From: Chloroflexia bacterium
GTDB lineage: Bacteria > Chloroflexota > Chloroflexia > Thermobaculales > Thermobaculaceae
Assembly: GCA_030446765.1 (NCBI GenBank)
Contig: JAUJMR010000003.1
Location: forward strand, 179,499-243,498
DNA length: 64,000 nt
Direction of reading: 5' to 3'
Shown here one piece after another: positions 35,316-45,069 of the stretch. The stretch's first letter is position 1. Every line of letters starts with the position of its first letter. The notes under the pieces are model-generated. The model was not told where the DNA came from. It did no database searches and saw only the letters and a program-made list of their open reading frames with translations. A program made the translations under genes and the position numbers.

Positions 35316-35974
35316 ATGACTATGCAGAGAGATTCGGGGGAACGATCCCCCAGCAGACGGCTCGGCGCCCCAGGACGACCGGTTCCGCTGGCGTCGACGA
35401 CGTGGTGCAGCAGACGACACAGGTAATCACACCACGCGACCGAGTGCGGTGGGGGCCGGTTTGGGCGGGGCTCGTATCCGCGCTCAGCCTGTTCTTGCTG
35501 TTCAATGTCTTGGCGCTCGCCATTGGGGCGACGACCGTGGACGCGGGCACAAACGCCGGTGACGCGGCAAGGTTCGGCGGTATTGCGCCAGCTATTATCG
35601 GTTTGCTCGCGTTCCTGTTTGGTGGTTGGGTGGCGGCTCGCACGTCGGCCGTGCGTGGCAGGGGCAATGGCGTCTTCAACGGTTTCCTCGTGTGGGCGCT
35701 CGGCACCTTGCTTGCGCTAGCACTTGCAGCCTTCGGTCTGGGCTCGCTCCTCGGGGCGGCTGGCGATTTCGCCGGTCAGATCGGTGGCCTTGGCCAGCAG
35801 GCGGCTGGTAACGTTGACCCTGCCGATGTCACCAGGAACCGGCAGCAGATCGCGGACACTATTCGTGATGGTGCGCTAGGCACATTCGCGGGGTTGGGCC
35901 TCCCGGCACTCGCGGCGAGCATTGGTGGCGCTCTCGGTGCCCGCAAGGAGCACGACCGGGACTACGACGTCTAG
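35316..35974 (+). CDS. TIGR04086-like four-helix membrane protein (start region frame unsure)
   Basis: The intact part (from GTG 35402, 190 residues) has about four hydrophobic segments: WAGLVSALSLFLLFNVLALA, APAIIGLLAFLFGGWVAART, LVWALGTLLALALAAFGLG and AGLGLPALAASIGGALG. It resembles small membrane proteins of the YrzE/TIGR04086 kind that accompany DUF2382 genes. ATG 35316 has a far better SD (AAGGAGAGAAGG) and opens MTMQRDSGERSPSRR. A frame change near 35370 would join the two. It ends at a strong terminator and completes the stress cluster. Confidence 0.65.
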
Positions 35975-36003
35975 GTCGAGTAACTACAGGCAGATCCGCA
36001 CTG

Positions 36004-36033
36004 AAGTGCCCCGGGAATCCCGGGGCACTTTTT
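36004..36033 (+). terminator. intrinsic terminator closing the stress cluster
   Basis: AGTGCCCCGGG (36005-36015) pairs perfectly with CCCGGGGCACT (36019-36029) around AAT; five T follow. Confidence 0.92.
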
Positions 36034-36197
36034 GTTGCCTATCGACGAACGCCAAGGAAAGAGCACAGGGCGGCAATCGCGATGAAAGCGTGGCGAGTGG
36101 CGTGGGTGACTTCGCCCAACCTGCTTGCGGGCGTAGCGACACAAGGGCGGTTCGGTTTCCTAAAGCGCGTTTGCCAGTACGCAGGCCACGTCCAGTC

Positions 36198-36322
36198 ATT
36201 CGTGAACGGCTTGAATCGTAGTGCGTGTCATCCCGAACGCGGTGAGGGATCCGTACCCTTGACCACGGATTCCTCGCACGCTCGGAATGACAGATGCCCC
36301 ACCGTATAGCCGGATTCCGTAT
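36198..36322 (+). repeat. R1 dispersed palindromic repeat, copy 5
   Basis: Core 36227-36291 with GGGATCCGT and ACGGATTCC intact; right end CGGATTCCGTAT. It occupies most of the gap between the stress cluster terminator and the convergent ydcF-like gene. Confidence 0.86.
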
Positions 36323-36413
36323 CACACCTATACCGCTCGCTGAGACAGGGGCACTGAGCGGAAACGGGAGCACAGTCACGCGAATGGACGAGGCAGAGGC
36401 GGACCCCGTACCG

Positions 36414-36990
36414 CTAGTGGGTGAGCAGGTACTTGGTGTACGCGGCAACCTCGCGGGCGGTATAGCGCACGCGCAGGACAACCGTACCCTCCGCGGGGCT
36501 GTCGCTTGTGGGCGAGCTGTGCGGCTCAAGGCGCAGGCCAGCCGTTGCTGCGCGCGAACGGAAGATATGCCTGCGGTCGCTGACGAGCACCACCGATCGC
36601 AGCGCGCCGCTCCCGCAACTCACGCGCGACACCGCGCAGGCTCGTGAAGGTATCGTTGCCCTCGGCCACGGCGAGCAGCGCTTCCTTCGGCACCCCATTA
36701 GCCTCCAGGTAGTGTGTGCCTGCCACCGCCTCGGTGTAGAGGTCGCCCTCTTGCTTCCCGCCCGCGACCACGATAAGCGGTGCAACACCTCGGCGATACA
36801 GGTCCGCCGCGTGATCCAGTCGGCTCTGGAAGACGGGGGACGGTGTGCCTTGATACTGCGCAGTGCCGAGTACGACGATTGCGTCGGATCGCACCACGTC
36901 GTCACGCCTCCCGGCGACCTCCACCCGTACCGCGACGTACAGCAGCCAACCGACACCGAGAAGAAACGCAAGCAGCATGAACCTGCGCAT
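36414..36990 (-). CDS. DUF218/YdcF-like envelope protein (one frame change)
   Basis: About 192 residues of the YdcF/SanA/ElyC family. An N-terminal membrane helix (FMLLAFLLGVGWLLYVAVRV) precedes AIVVLGTAQYQGTPSPVF, RLDHAADLYRRGVAPLIVVA and GNDTFTSLRGVAREL. After a frame change near 36605 the C-terminal half shows VLVSDRRHIFRSRAATAGL, the family's second conserved block. Members affect envelope permeability and peptidoglycan or lipid-carrier recycling. ATG 36990 (MRRFMLL) fits the usual start; a longer frame begins 19 codons upstream. Confidence 0.8.
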
Positions 36991-37298
36991 GCATCCACCG
37001 CCCGCGGAGTGACCGCGGGTACGGTGTTGGGTCGAAGAGCCACTCATGACAGGGAAACTATATCAGCGAAGGCGTCCGTGATGCACCCACTCCCATGTTC
37101 AGGGCGTTCCCGCGCTTACGAGCCTCCTGAAAAGACTGAGCGAGCCGGTAGTGGCACAACGGACAGCACGATAGGTGGCATCATGAAGCCGATATAATGG
37201 CAGGGGTGGATACAGAAAATCGCCCTCGCAGCGTGCTCGTTCGTGACGTCGCGACGACTTAAATCGCTTTCAACCCTGAACACGTTGCCGGACACATG

Positions 37299-37423
37299 AT
37301 TCGGACTCCGGCTGAACAGTAGAGTATCTGTCATTCCGGGCATGCGAGGAATCTGCGGTCCGGGCTACGGATCCCTCTCTACGTTCGGGACGACACACAC
37401 CACGGCTCGAGCGGACTCCGTAT
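37299..37423 (-). repeat. R1 dispersed palindromic repeat, copy 6 (reverse)
   Basis: Core 37330-37394 runs GTCATTCC...TTCGGGACGAC. Both outer arms are present (GGACTCCGGCTGAACAG and CGAGCGGACTCCGTAT). The remainder of 36991-37516 shows no gene; a TATAAT at 37193 has no clear target. Confidence 0.84.
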
Positions 37424-37516
37424 AGCTCACGAACCACGGTTTCCTCGCGGAGCGTCGGGCACGGAAGGGCGTGCAGCCATTATCCCCGCAGATCGCGTAT
37501 GACGCGGCGGTACCGC

Positions 37517-39563
37517 TCATCGGGGGTCCGCACTGGTCTGGGGCGGCAATCCGTGTGGTGCTGCTGTGGCGGATGCCTGGACCAGGGCCGGCCTGGACCG
37601 CTCCTTTGCGGGCAGGCCCACCACCTGGAGGATCTCCGGCTCATCGAGCGACTCGCGCTCCAGCAGGGCTTCCGCCAGAGCGTCCAGTCTGTGTCGTTCC
37701 TGTGTGAGCACTTGTATCGCGTCCTGGTACGATTCGTCGATGATGCGGCGGGTTTCCTTGTCTACGGTCGCGGTGAGCTCTTCGCCAAAGTCGCGGGAGA
37801 CGCCACCGCCGGAGGAGCCAAGGTAGTCCTCCCCATCATCGCGCGATAGGTACAGCAGCCCGACTTCCTTGCTCATGCCCCACTTCGTGACCATCTGTCG
37901 CGCGATCTCCATGACCTGCTTGAGGTCGTTCTCCGCACCCGTCGTAACGACGTTGAACACGATCTCCTCTGCGGCCCGGCCGCCGAGGGCACCGACGATC
38001 CTGCCCCGGAGATAGCGCTCGGTGTAGTTGAATCGGTCGTCCGCCGGCACGGAATACGTGACCCCGAGCGCCTGTCCGCGCGGCACGATCGTCACCTTGT
38101 GGACGGGGTCCGCATCGGGGACGAGCAGCCCGAGGATGGCGTGGCCAGCCTCGTGATATGCGACGCGCCGCCGATCTTCCTCGTTGAGCACGAGCTGTCG
38201 CGCCGCGCCGAGGATGATTTTTTCCATAGCATCGAAGAAGTCGACCTGGGTGACAAACGGCCTCTCGCGGCGTGCCGCCAGCAGCGCGGCCTCGTTGACG
38301 AGGTTGCGCAGGTCGGCGCCGACGAGGCCCGGCGTGGCCTCCGCGATTGTTTCAAGGCTGAGGTTTGGATCGAGCGGCACGCCGCGAGTGTGCACGTCCA
38401 GGATCGCCTTTCGACCCACGCGGTCCGGACGCTGCACGGTGACCCGGCGGTCGCACCGGCCTGGCCGGAGCAGCGCCGGGTCGAGCACATCGGGCCGGTT
38501 TGTGGCGGCGAGCACGATCACCGCGTTGCGGCTATCGAAGCCGTCCATCTCCACGAGGATCTGGTTCAGCGTCTGCTCCCGCTCATCACTGCCCCCGAAG
38601 TTAACGTTGCCTCCCCGACGCCGGCCGATCGCATCCAACTCGTCCACGAAGATGATCGCCGGCGCCTCTTTCTTTGCGTTGCTAAACAGCTCGCGCACGC
38701 GCGAGGCGCCGACACCGACCACCATCTCGATGAACTCGGAGCCGGACATGCTGAAGAACGGCACTTCCGCCTCACCGGCGACCGCCTTCGCGAGCAGCGT
38801 CTTGCCCGTGCCGGGTGGCCCAACCAGGAGCACGCCCTTGGGGATGGTGCCACCGAGTCGCTGATACTTCTCCGGATTCTTCAGGAAGTCGACGATCTCA
38901 ACGAGTTCCTGCTCCGCCTCTTCTATGCCCGCGACATCCTTGAACGTGATCCGCATGGTCTCGTCTGACTCCGCGGCATAGCGCTTTGCCCTGCTGCGGC
39001 CCAGGCTGAAGATCCCCCTGCGAGGAGCGCGTGGCTCGCCTCAGCAACCAGATCATGAAGGCGAAGAACAGGAGCGTGGGTGCGAAGCTAAGGAGGATGT
39101 TCAGCACAAAGAGAGCGTCCACCGGGCGGTTCCTCCACCTTCATCGTGACGCCCTGTGCGGTGAGCTCATTGGTCAACTCGCTATCGCCGAAGTCCGGGA
39201 CGCGGGTCTGAAACGTTGTGGAACTCGTAGAGCCCTCCTGGCCGGTAGGGGGTACGTCACCGCTTGTTTGAAGGTTCCCCTGATCTCCGATCCGCTGGTG
39301 GTAATCTCCGAGACGTTTCCGGCGCGCGCCTGTGCCTTGAAGAGGGTGTAGGGTACGACTCTGATCTCTTCCTCCGGCGTGGCCATGAGCGGGGCAAGGA
39401 GCCAGTTCAGGAGGAACGCGAGCGCGAGCGCCAACCACGCCCACCGGGGGATGGTCCATCGCTGCTTGGGTGTGTTGCTGCTCGACGTGCCTCTCGGCGC
39501 CTCGGGTCCGGGCGGACGGTGCCGTTGCGCGGGGTCTGGGGTGGGCGGGGTGTTGTCTGCCAC
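37517..39563 (-). CDS. ftsH: ATP-dependent zinc metalloprotease FtsH (N-terminal frame changes)
   Basis: About 680 residues, a membrane-bound AAA+ protease for misfolded and regulatory membrane proteins. The N-terminal part has helix [18 protein letters not shown], a periplasmic segment, and a second helix [20 protein letters not shown], with frame changes near 39250, 39125 and 38975. The rest is unbroken: Walker A GPPGTGKT, Walker [13 protein letters not shown], second region of homology [17 protein letters not shown] and zinc site [11 protein letters not shown], ending in a Pro/Ala/Gln tail. GTG 39563 with GGAGG nine bases before is preferred to ATG 39572, which directly abuts that SD. Confidence 0.93.
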
Positions 39564-39829
39564 GGCGGGCATCCTCCGATTGCTGTACTAGTCTGCCATA
39601 TCAGCGCCGTATCGGTGCGGCGGCTGTGATCTGAACTGATTATACCCGTCGGCAGCGGACGCTGAAACGCCGTGATGGGATGTGCTAAGGCTTCGATTGC
39701 GGGCACGCTGGTTGGAGAGGACAATCGCGGCAGGTGTTGCGCGTGTTGCCCGCGAACGGGTGGCCGCGTACTGGTTTCCGGCGCTTGACTGCCGGGGTGC
39801 GTATGGGTAAAATGGCGTTTGCGGGGCGA

Positions 39830-39903
39830 GGCGCATTCGTCTAGTGGCCTAGGACACCGCCCTCTCAAGGCGGAGATCACGGGTTCGAATCCCGTATGCG
39901 CTA
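39830..39903 (+). tRNA. tRNA-Glu (anticodon CTC)
   Basis: A full cloverleaf: acceptor GGCGCAT/ATGCGCT with a wobble first pair, anticodon stem CCGCC/GGCGG around CTCTCAA (anticodon CTC), and T arm ACGGG-TTCGAAT-CCCGT. Discriminator A at 39903; CCA is not encoded. Confidence 0.95.
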
Positions 39904-39910
39904 CCGGTCA

Positions 39911-39949
39911 GGGCAGGTGAAGCGAGCTTCCCTGCCCTGCGTTTTCTTT
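39911..39949 (+). terminator. terminator between the two tRNA-Glu genes
   Basis: GGGCAGG (39911-39917) pairs with CCTGCCC (39931-39937); TGCGTTTTCTTT follows, so each tRNA may be a separate unit. Confidence 0.7.
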
Positions 39950-39953
39950 GCGG

Positions 39954-40027
39954 GCCCCCATAGTCTAGCGGCCCAGGACGTCGCCCTTTCAAGGCGAAGA
40001 TCGCGGGTTCGAATCCCGCTGGGGGTA
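39954..40027 (+). tRNA. tRNA-Glu (anticodon TTC)
   Basis: A full cloverleaf: acceptor GCCCCCA/TGGGGGT with a wobble first pair, anticodon stem TCGCC/GGCGA around CTTTCAA (anticodon TTC), T arm GCGGG-TTCGAAT-CCCGC. The body is closely similar to the CTC isoacceptor just upstream, pointing to duplication. Confidence 0.95.
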
Positions 40028-40035
40028 CCCCTTTG

Positions 40036-40067
40036 GGAGCGGAGACGGCAGCGTCTTCGCTCCTTTT
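40036..40067 (+). terminator. terminator after tRNA-Glu (TTC)
   Basis: GGAGCGGAGAC (40036-40046) pairs with GTCTTCGCTCC (40053-40063) with one wobble; TTTT follows. Confidence 0.8.
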
Positions 40068-40433
40068 GTCGCTGGAGGCCGTCTGGACTATGGATGGGCT
40101 GATGCGCTACCACGTTCCGCTGACCGTCTGGATGGCTCCGACGCGAGGATGCTATCCCGAAGAGTTACGGCAACGTGGACGAGACATCCGCCCTCTGGGC
40201 ACGCTTCAGTGATATTCTACCCCGCTCGAATGAAGCGACGGTCCGTGGTCGACGACCTGACATTGCCCGACGTGCCCCGGCAAGCATGCTATACTCAGTC
40301 CCGCCGTCTTGGTCGTGCCTCCTGAGTAGGTGGCCGGGCGGCGCATCGAACCGGTTAATCGATGGGGCCACGGGTCCGCTCCGTTTCCGGCTTCAACTCC
40401 CATTCGGATCATCTCTCGAGGAAGGGATGCCAT
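40068..40433 (+). promoter_or_regulatory. 366-base gap with extended -10 element
   Basis: No gene is seen. TGCTATACT (40287-40295) is an extended -10 element without a good -35 and could drive the KaiC-like/kinase chimera that begins at 40434. Confidence 0.35.
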
Positions 40434-41000
40434 ATGCCCGATACATCACGCTCCCCAGTCCCCGGCGATGAGCGGCTCGGCACCGGCATCGTGGGCCTCG
40501 ACGAGGTCCTGGGCGGTGGCCTAAAAACCCGGACCGCCTGTATCTGCTGGAGGGCACTCCGGGGACTGGGAAGACCACCGTTGCGCTTCAGTTCCTGCTG
40601 GAAGGGGTACGACGCGGGTAGCGTGTCCTGTACGTCACGCTATCGGAGACGACCGAAGAGCTCGATGCCGTAGCGCGATCGCACGACTGGAACCTGCTGT
40701 CGAACGCCATGAAATACAGCGCCCAGGGAGGGCAGATCACGGTTGAGGTAGGACGAGAGGAGGAGGCAGGGGATACCTGGGCAGTCTTGGTCGTCCGCGA
40801 CCAGGGCATCGGGATTCCTGAGTCCGAACTGCCCAACATCTTCGAGCGCTTCTACCGGGCAAGCAATGCCAGAGGACGGGTAAGCGGCACCGGGCTCGGG
40901 CTGGCGGGTGTGCGCCAGATCGTCAGCAGGGGCAGCGTATCTGTAGCGAGCGAGGAGGGCTGCGCGAGCAACCTTCGCGGTGCGGCTGCCCGCAGCCTAG
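40434..41000 (+). pseudogene. KaiC-like ATPase start joined to histidine-kinase ATPase domain
   Basis: The first 88 codons read as the start of a KaiC/RadA-type ATPase: [15 protein letters not shown], a frame change near 40525 in an A-run, [20 protein letters not shown] with a full Walker A, and RVLYVTLSETTEELDAVARS. An in-frame TAG stands where the family has Glu (RRG-stop-RVLY). At about 40695 the frame passes without a break into a histidine-kinase HATPase: N box LLSNAMKYSAQGG, G1 VRDQGIGIPESELPNIFERF, G2 GTGLGLAGVRQIVSRG, and after a frame change near 40965 the natural end RATFAVRLPAA-stop. The rest of both proteins is missing, so an internal deletion or a misassembly has joined two genes. 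Confidence 0.75.
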
Positions 41001-41098
41001 CCGCAGGGCCGGAGCTCTGCCAGCAGCGGTCCTTCGCCGATCGACCGACGTGTGAGTGTGCCCCACGGATGTGAGTCCTGTACTCGCCTCTTCTCTGG

Positions 41099-41876
41099 CT
41101 ATCGCTCGCCGCGGATCGCCCAGGCTCGTGCAGCGAGGGGGATTGAGCCGTCGGCGGCGACCGGCAGGTCGGTGCGCAGGCGCTCGCAGCGCGGCCCGGC
41201 GTTCCACGCTCAGAGCCACCGCGTAGCTCGCTGCCGGACCTTGCCCTCCGAGGAAGGGCGTCCAGTAGTCGTCGAAGTCGCGGAACACCGTTGGCGCGTC
41301 CACCGCACGCGCCTCGACGTTGCGTAGCCCGGCGTCGCGGAAGAGGTCTGCTAACGCGTCGGGGCGGCACAGGGAGTCGAAGCGCCGGCCCTCGTCCAGT
41401 TCACTCGCTGATGGATCGAGCACCGTAGCCGAGTCCCAGAACCGCCGCATCAGCTCCATCCCACCGGCGTAGTCCCAGACGTAGCCCCCAGACGGGACGG
41501 GTTGCCCGTACCATCTCCGCCACAGCCACGGCGGCATCCGGCAAAGTTTAGGACCAGCCCGACATCAAACGCCGCCTCCGGGATGGGAAGGGCGAGGGCG
41601 TCGCCTATCATGAAGCGGGTGCGCGGGTCGGGCGTGTGTGCCTGGGCGTAAGCGACGTACCCGGCTGAGGGATCAATCCCACCACCTCTGACCAAGGCTA
41701 CCTCAAGGATGACCCCGCTGAGCGCCCCGGTGCCGCACCCGATGGACCATCGACCGCCGGGCGGCACTGCGCCCAGGTGATGAAGTCGCGCGCCACCACG
41801 CGGCTCCAGCGCGCCCGACGTAGGGCTCGTATGCGTCCCCGCTCGCCCAAGCGACGTTCCCCCAGATGTGCCCCAC
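41099..41876 (-). CDS. class I SAM-dependent methyltransferase (frame changes)
   Basis: About 258 residues when frame changes near 41830, 41735, 41550 and 41190 are allowed. N-terminus GHIWGNVAWASGDAYEPY; the SAM site is SIGCGTGALSGVILE; then RFMIGDALALPIPEAAFDVG and LVLNFAG, and a C-terminal substrate region GYVWDYAGGMELMRRFWDSA, VFRDFDDYWTPFLGGQGPAA. This is the UbiE/Methyltransf_11 group with unknown substrate. GTG 41876 follows GGAGGATAGCAAGCC. The stop at 41099-41101 restores the family-like end AARAWAIRGER. Confidence 0.75.
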
Positions 41877-42289
41877 GGCTTGCTATCCTCCGTCGCGGTC
41901 CAACTGCGCCAGCGTGGCGATACGGCACCGGCACTGGCGCAAGGATCGTGCTCCGGCGCTGCGGTGCCTGATCGGTTTACGGTCGCACTCTAATACACGA
42001 GGTTGCGCCGATGCCCTCAAGCGCTGGCCGTATCTGTTCACGGGGGTGTATGGGATAGAAATGGACTGGGCGGCTCGCACTCCCTATACGAGCCGTTGTG
42101 CCAGGAAGGAGGAGTTCAAGTCGAATGCTGTCGGCAAATAGCCACCACGGCGCTGTCAAGCACAACCTGGACGTAGATGGCGCAAAGAGTACGGCCAGTG
42201 GGAAGCGCTGACCGTATCGGAGACTTTCTGGAACGGGGGGTTCTGCGTATAGGATAGAAAATCGCGCCTTATGGACGATGCTAGGAGCA
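41877..42289. other. 413-base gap without a gene
   Basis: I recognise nothing on either strand. Base composition is less GC-rich than nearby genes, in line with a boundary of inserted or decayed DNA next to the IS3-like remnant. Confidence 0.5.
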
Positions 42290-42780
42290 AACTGTAGGGC
42301 GGCCACGAGAGGTGATCGATGTGTGCCGTTCCTGGTACCAGCAGTGGGGAGGAAGGCGGAGCGCGACGTGGCACGACGCCATCGGGCAGCTACAGGCAAG
42401 CTCCGGCAACTGCACGGAGCAGGGGAGGGGCGGAAGCGGGTGCTGCGGGTGATGCGACAGGAGTCGTACAAGGGCAAGCGGCGGAGTGGTCACTATGCCC
42501 GGCAACAAGCTGGGGGTCGCCGACACGATCCGCCTGCAGCTTCGTTTACCTGGCGGAGATCCTCGACGCGCGGTGCGTCGGCTGGGCGCTATGGAGCAGA
42601 TACACGGCGGCTCGCCGCGCTGTGCGAGAGAGTCTCGTTCATTCGCCACTCGGATCAGCGCGTGCAATACGCATCCACACTGCCGGGGCGCCGAGACCAG
42701 GATGAAGCAACCCCTTCGATGTTCGGCACCTGGCGCTGAAGATAGAGGAAGGACTCAAGACTACCGCACCATCATCCAGT
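42290..42780 (+). mobile_element. decayed IS3-family transposase (orfB) remnant
   Basis: Fragments of an IS3-type DDE integrase are scattered over three frames: RKRVLRVMRQE from the N-terminal helix region, FVYLAEILDA followed by CVGWAL around the first Asp of rve, and RHSDQRVQYASTLPGR, the second-Asp block (HSDxGxQY), then PSMFGTW and KIEEGLKT where DNAxxExFFxTLK is expected. Stops and frame breaks occur every few dozen codons, and the catalytic Glu motif is gone. No terminal inverted repeats can be pointed out. It lies beside the ruined duplicate at 42.8-45 kb. Confidence 0.65.
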
Positions 42781-42810
42781 GACGCTCAAATCAGCCGCTT
42801 CATCGGCCCC

Positions 42811-43890
42811 AACCCTGCACTCTTACCGCGGAGTTCGAGGCCGCCCACACTGAGGACGATGTTGCAGAGACAAACCATTGCCCCGAGCGTCGACCTGAGA
42901 GGTGATGGGAAGTAGAAGTGGTACAGGGATAGCCCGCTGCCACTCAAGTCGAGTAACTGGGGGAAGGAGGTGATCGTCGCAGCTACGGCACATCTACTAT
43001 CCAAGCGGTAGAGCATACGCCGGATGAGGAGCTTGGCTGGAAAGGAAGGTGTCCGGTTCCGGTACCTCTGCTTGCCGGTCGGGTCTCGATCCCTGGAGGA
43101 GATCCTGGCTCCGGGAAGGCCTCTCGGTGGGCGGATGCTGGAGCAAGCGACCCCGGGAGCAGCCACGAAGTATGTCGCGCACACCGGCCGCACCTTGAGG
43201 TGCCCGCGGATATGAACGGCCTGGCCCGTGTAGCGGAGTCCTTCGAGGCGCTACTTCCTGTGTGCTCAAGTACTTCGCTGGGTCTGGGTCCGTCGGCGCC
43301 AGGACGCTGCTGCGCGTTTGCCCTGGACTGGGTCCCGTGGGTACACGCACCAGCGGTCGCGACTCCTCGTGGACGCCGGCACAGAATCCGGGATCGGACA
43401 CGCCGGAGTGCGTTCGCCGCCAACCAGAAAGGCTCGGTCGAGTCACAAGGTGAAGGGCAATCTCCTTCCAGGCCGCTCCTTCCCTGGACGCGCGTCTGGC
43501 TCGGTTACGCCAACGCCCGCCCATCCTCCCGCAACAGGCATCCCTCCGACATGGAAGGTGCCTCCAACGGGGACTACTTCCCATCCTGGCGGTCGCGGGC
43601 AATCGGATATCTGAGCACGTCGTCGCTCCACGTAATACGGCCCCTCGCATCTGGCGGGATACCGCGTGCATACCCGACCACCCACGAGCGTGGTCACCGG
43701 GTGGAGGCATTCACCGCTGCCACGTGCGGGCGATGCTGTACCGGGAGATGCTGCTGAGCGGTGGTCGAGCCCCTGGCTTCCCATCGCGCAGCCGTGGACT
43801 CGCTCGGAGATCCTGGGTGTCTGGAGTCTCTACCAGCGGCTGCGCCGCCGTTGCGCTCGCCGGTGATCGTGGATGACGCCGGCGTACGGT
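42811..43890 (-). pseudogene. ruined copy of the intradiol dioxygenase gene
   Basis: Blocks of this stretch match the better copy at 45070-45858 in the same order and orientation. They include 42872-42897 (26 identical bases with 45043-45068), a TCCGGTTC/GGTAC block, the HIH region near 43190-43230, the ATCGGACACGCCGGAGT block near 43391 and the CACGTAATACGGCCCCTC block (43629, GPYYVE). Between the blocks length and sequence differ so much that no frame stays open for a domain. It is a decayed or scrambled paralogue. Confidence 0.7.
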
Positions 43891-44299
43891 GCTGATGGGC
43901 TCGCGCTCCTGCTCGCCTCACCGCCGGGGTCGCGCGCCTGGTGGTGCCCGGCATCCCCGCCCAGGACGAGGTCGACCGGTACCGTCCTGCGTGGGTGCAT
44001 TACTATGTTTGAGGAGGTGCCGAATGATTGGTGCTCGACACTATGCTCTGCATCTCCACCTGGAGCAGGCGGCAGAGGTGCTGCCGCAGGCTAAACCCGC
44101 TGCCGCGCCCAAGGTTTTGGCTACGCACCTTGAAGGGCTCACCCTGATGAACGCCCGCGCCGCCCCGAGTGGCTGCCATCCAGTGATGCACCTTCTGCCA
44201 CGACCATCGGCAGTTCGACTTCCCGGTTATGACGGGATCAGATGGGCGACCGCCTCGATCCCTCCTTCGTGCGCGGGCAGGGACGGTCTCCGTCATCGG

Positions 44300-44965
44300 C
44301 CCTCCTGGGAGCTTGCTACTGTGAGTTGGATGACTCGCCGTGTGCGTGGACCAAGCAGGTGCAACTCGTCGTCGCCGCTTCGTCGTTGTCCAGACGCTAT
44401 CACACCTCGGGAGGGTCAACGACGGCGCGTGGCAGGCAGCGGCGAGCACCCCTGCTCTCATCACCGCGTCGTGCTCGACGAGTTGGGGTACCTGCCGACC
44501 CAGGCTTCGTTCGGCCCGGATAAAGCTGCCGACGTTGATCGCGGACGCTTATCGGATCAAAAAAGACAGATCACGAGTGGGGGAGGGTGGTTCACGGGTC
44601 GTCGCCCTGGTGGACGGCTGGTGCCACGACGGCAAGTGTTCCCTCAAGGGGCCGTCGTGGAGGACCTCGGGCGGCGACGCACCCCCACGACGGGCATCGG
44701 CCTGAGCTGTACCGCCGAACATCGGCAACGGTCGACCCGTCTCCGCGCTTACAACAGGCGTGCCTTGATGTCGAAAGGGCGGCTCCTGGCTCAGGTCACC
44801 GTCCTTGACGGCCTGATCGATTTGTTCCGCGCCTCCGGAGAAAGCGCGAGAGATCTGTCGGATTGCTTGACCCAGTATCCGTTCACCGCCAGGAAGATCA
44901 GCGTTGCGGTGCCGGCACCGAGACCAGGATGATGCTGGCTTCGATGAGCACCTGGCCGACAAGAT
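44300..44965 (-). pseudogene. ruined copy of the exported hypothetical gene at 46.1-46.8 kb
   Basis: Matches the gene at 46141-46845. The end block CTCCTGGGAGCTTGCT is at 44306 (46147 in the other copy), and 44782-44829 is identical over 48 bases to 46587-46634. The protein-level remains DGDLSQE and KDGPLREHLP are out of register and the frame is repeatedly closed. Together with 42811-43890 it forms a second, ruined copy of a two-gene unit of about 2.1 kb. Confidence 0.65.
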
Positions 44966-45069
44966 TCATCCAGTGCCTCCAACTACTCACATCCCCCCAA
45001 CCCTGAACTCTTACCGTTACGGCCTTTCGCCCTGTTGCTGAGAAACCATTGCCCCGAGCGTCGACCTGT

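Noticed and set aside
37193-37198. A perfect TATAAT
   Set aside because: No matching -35, no gene downstream on that strand before repeat R1, and no hairpin suggesting a small RNA.
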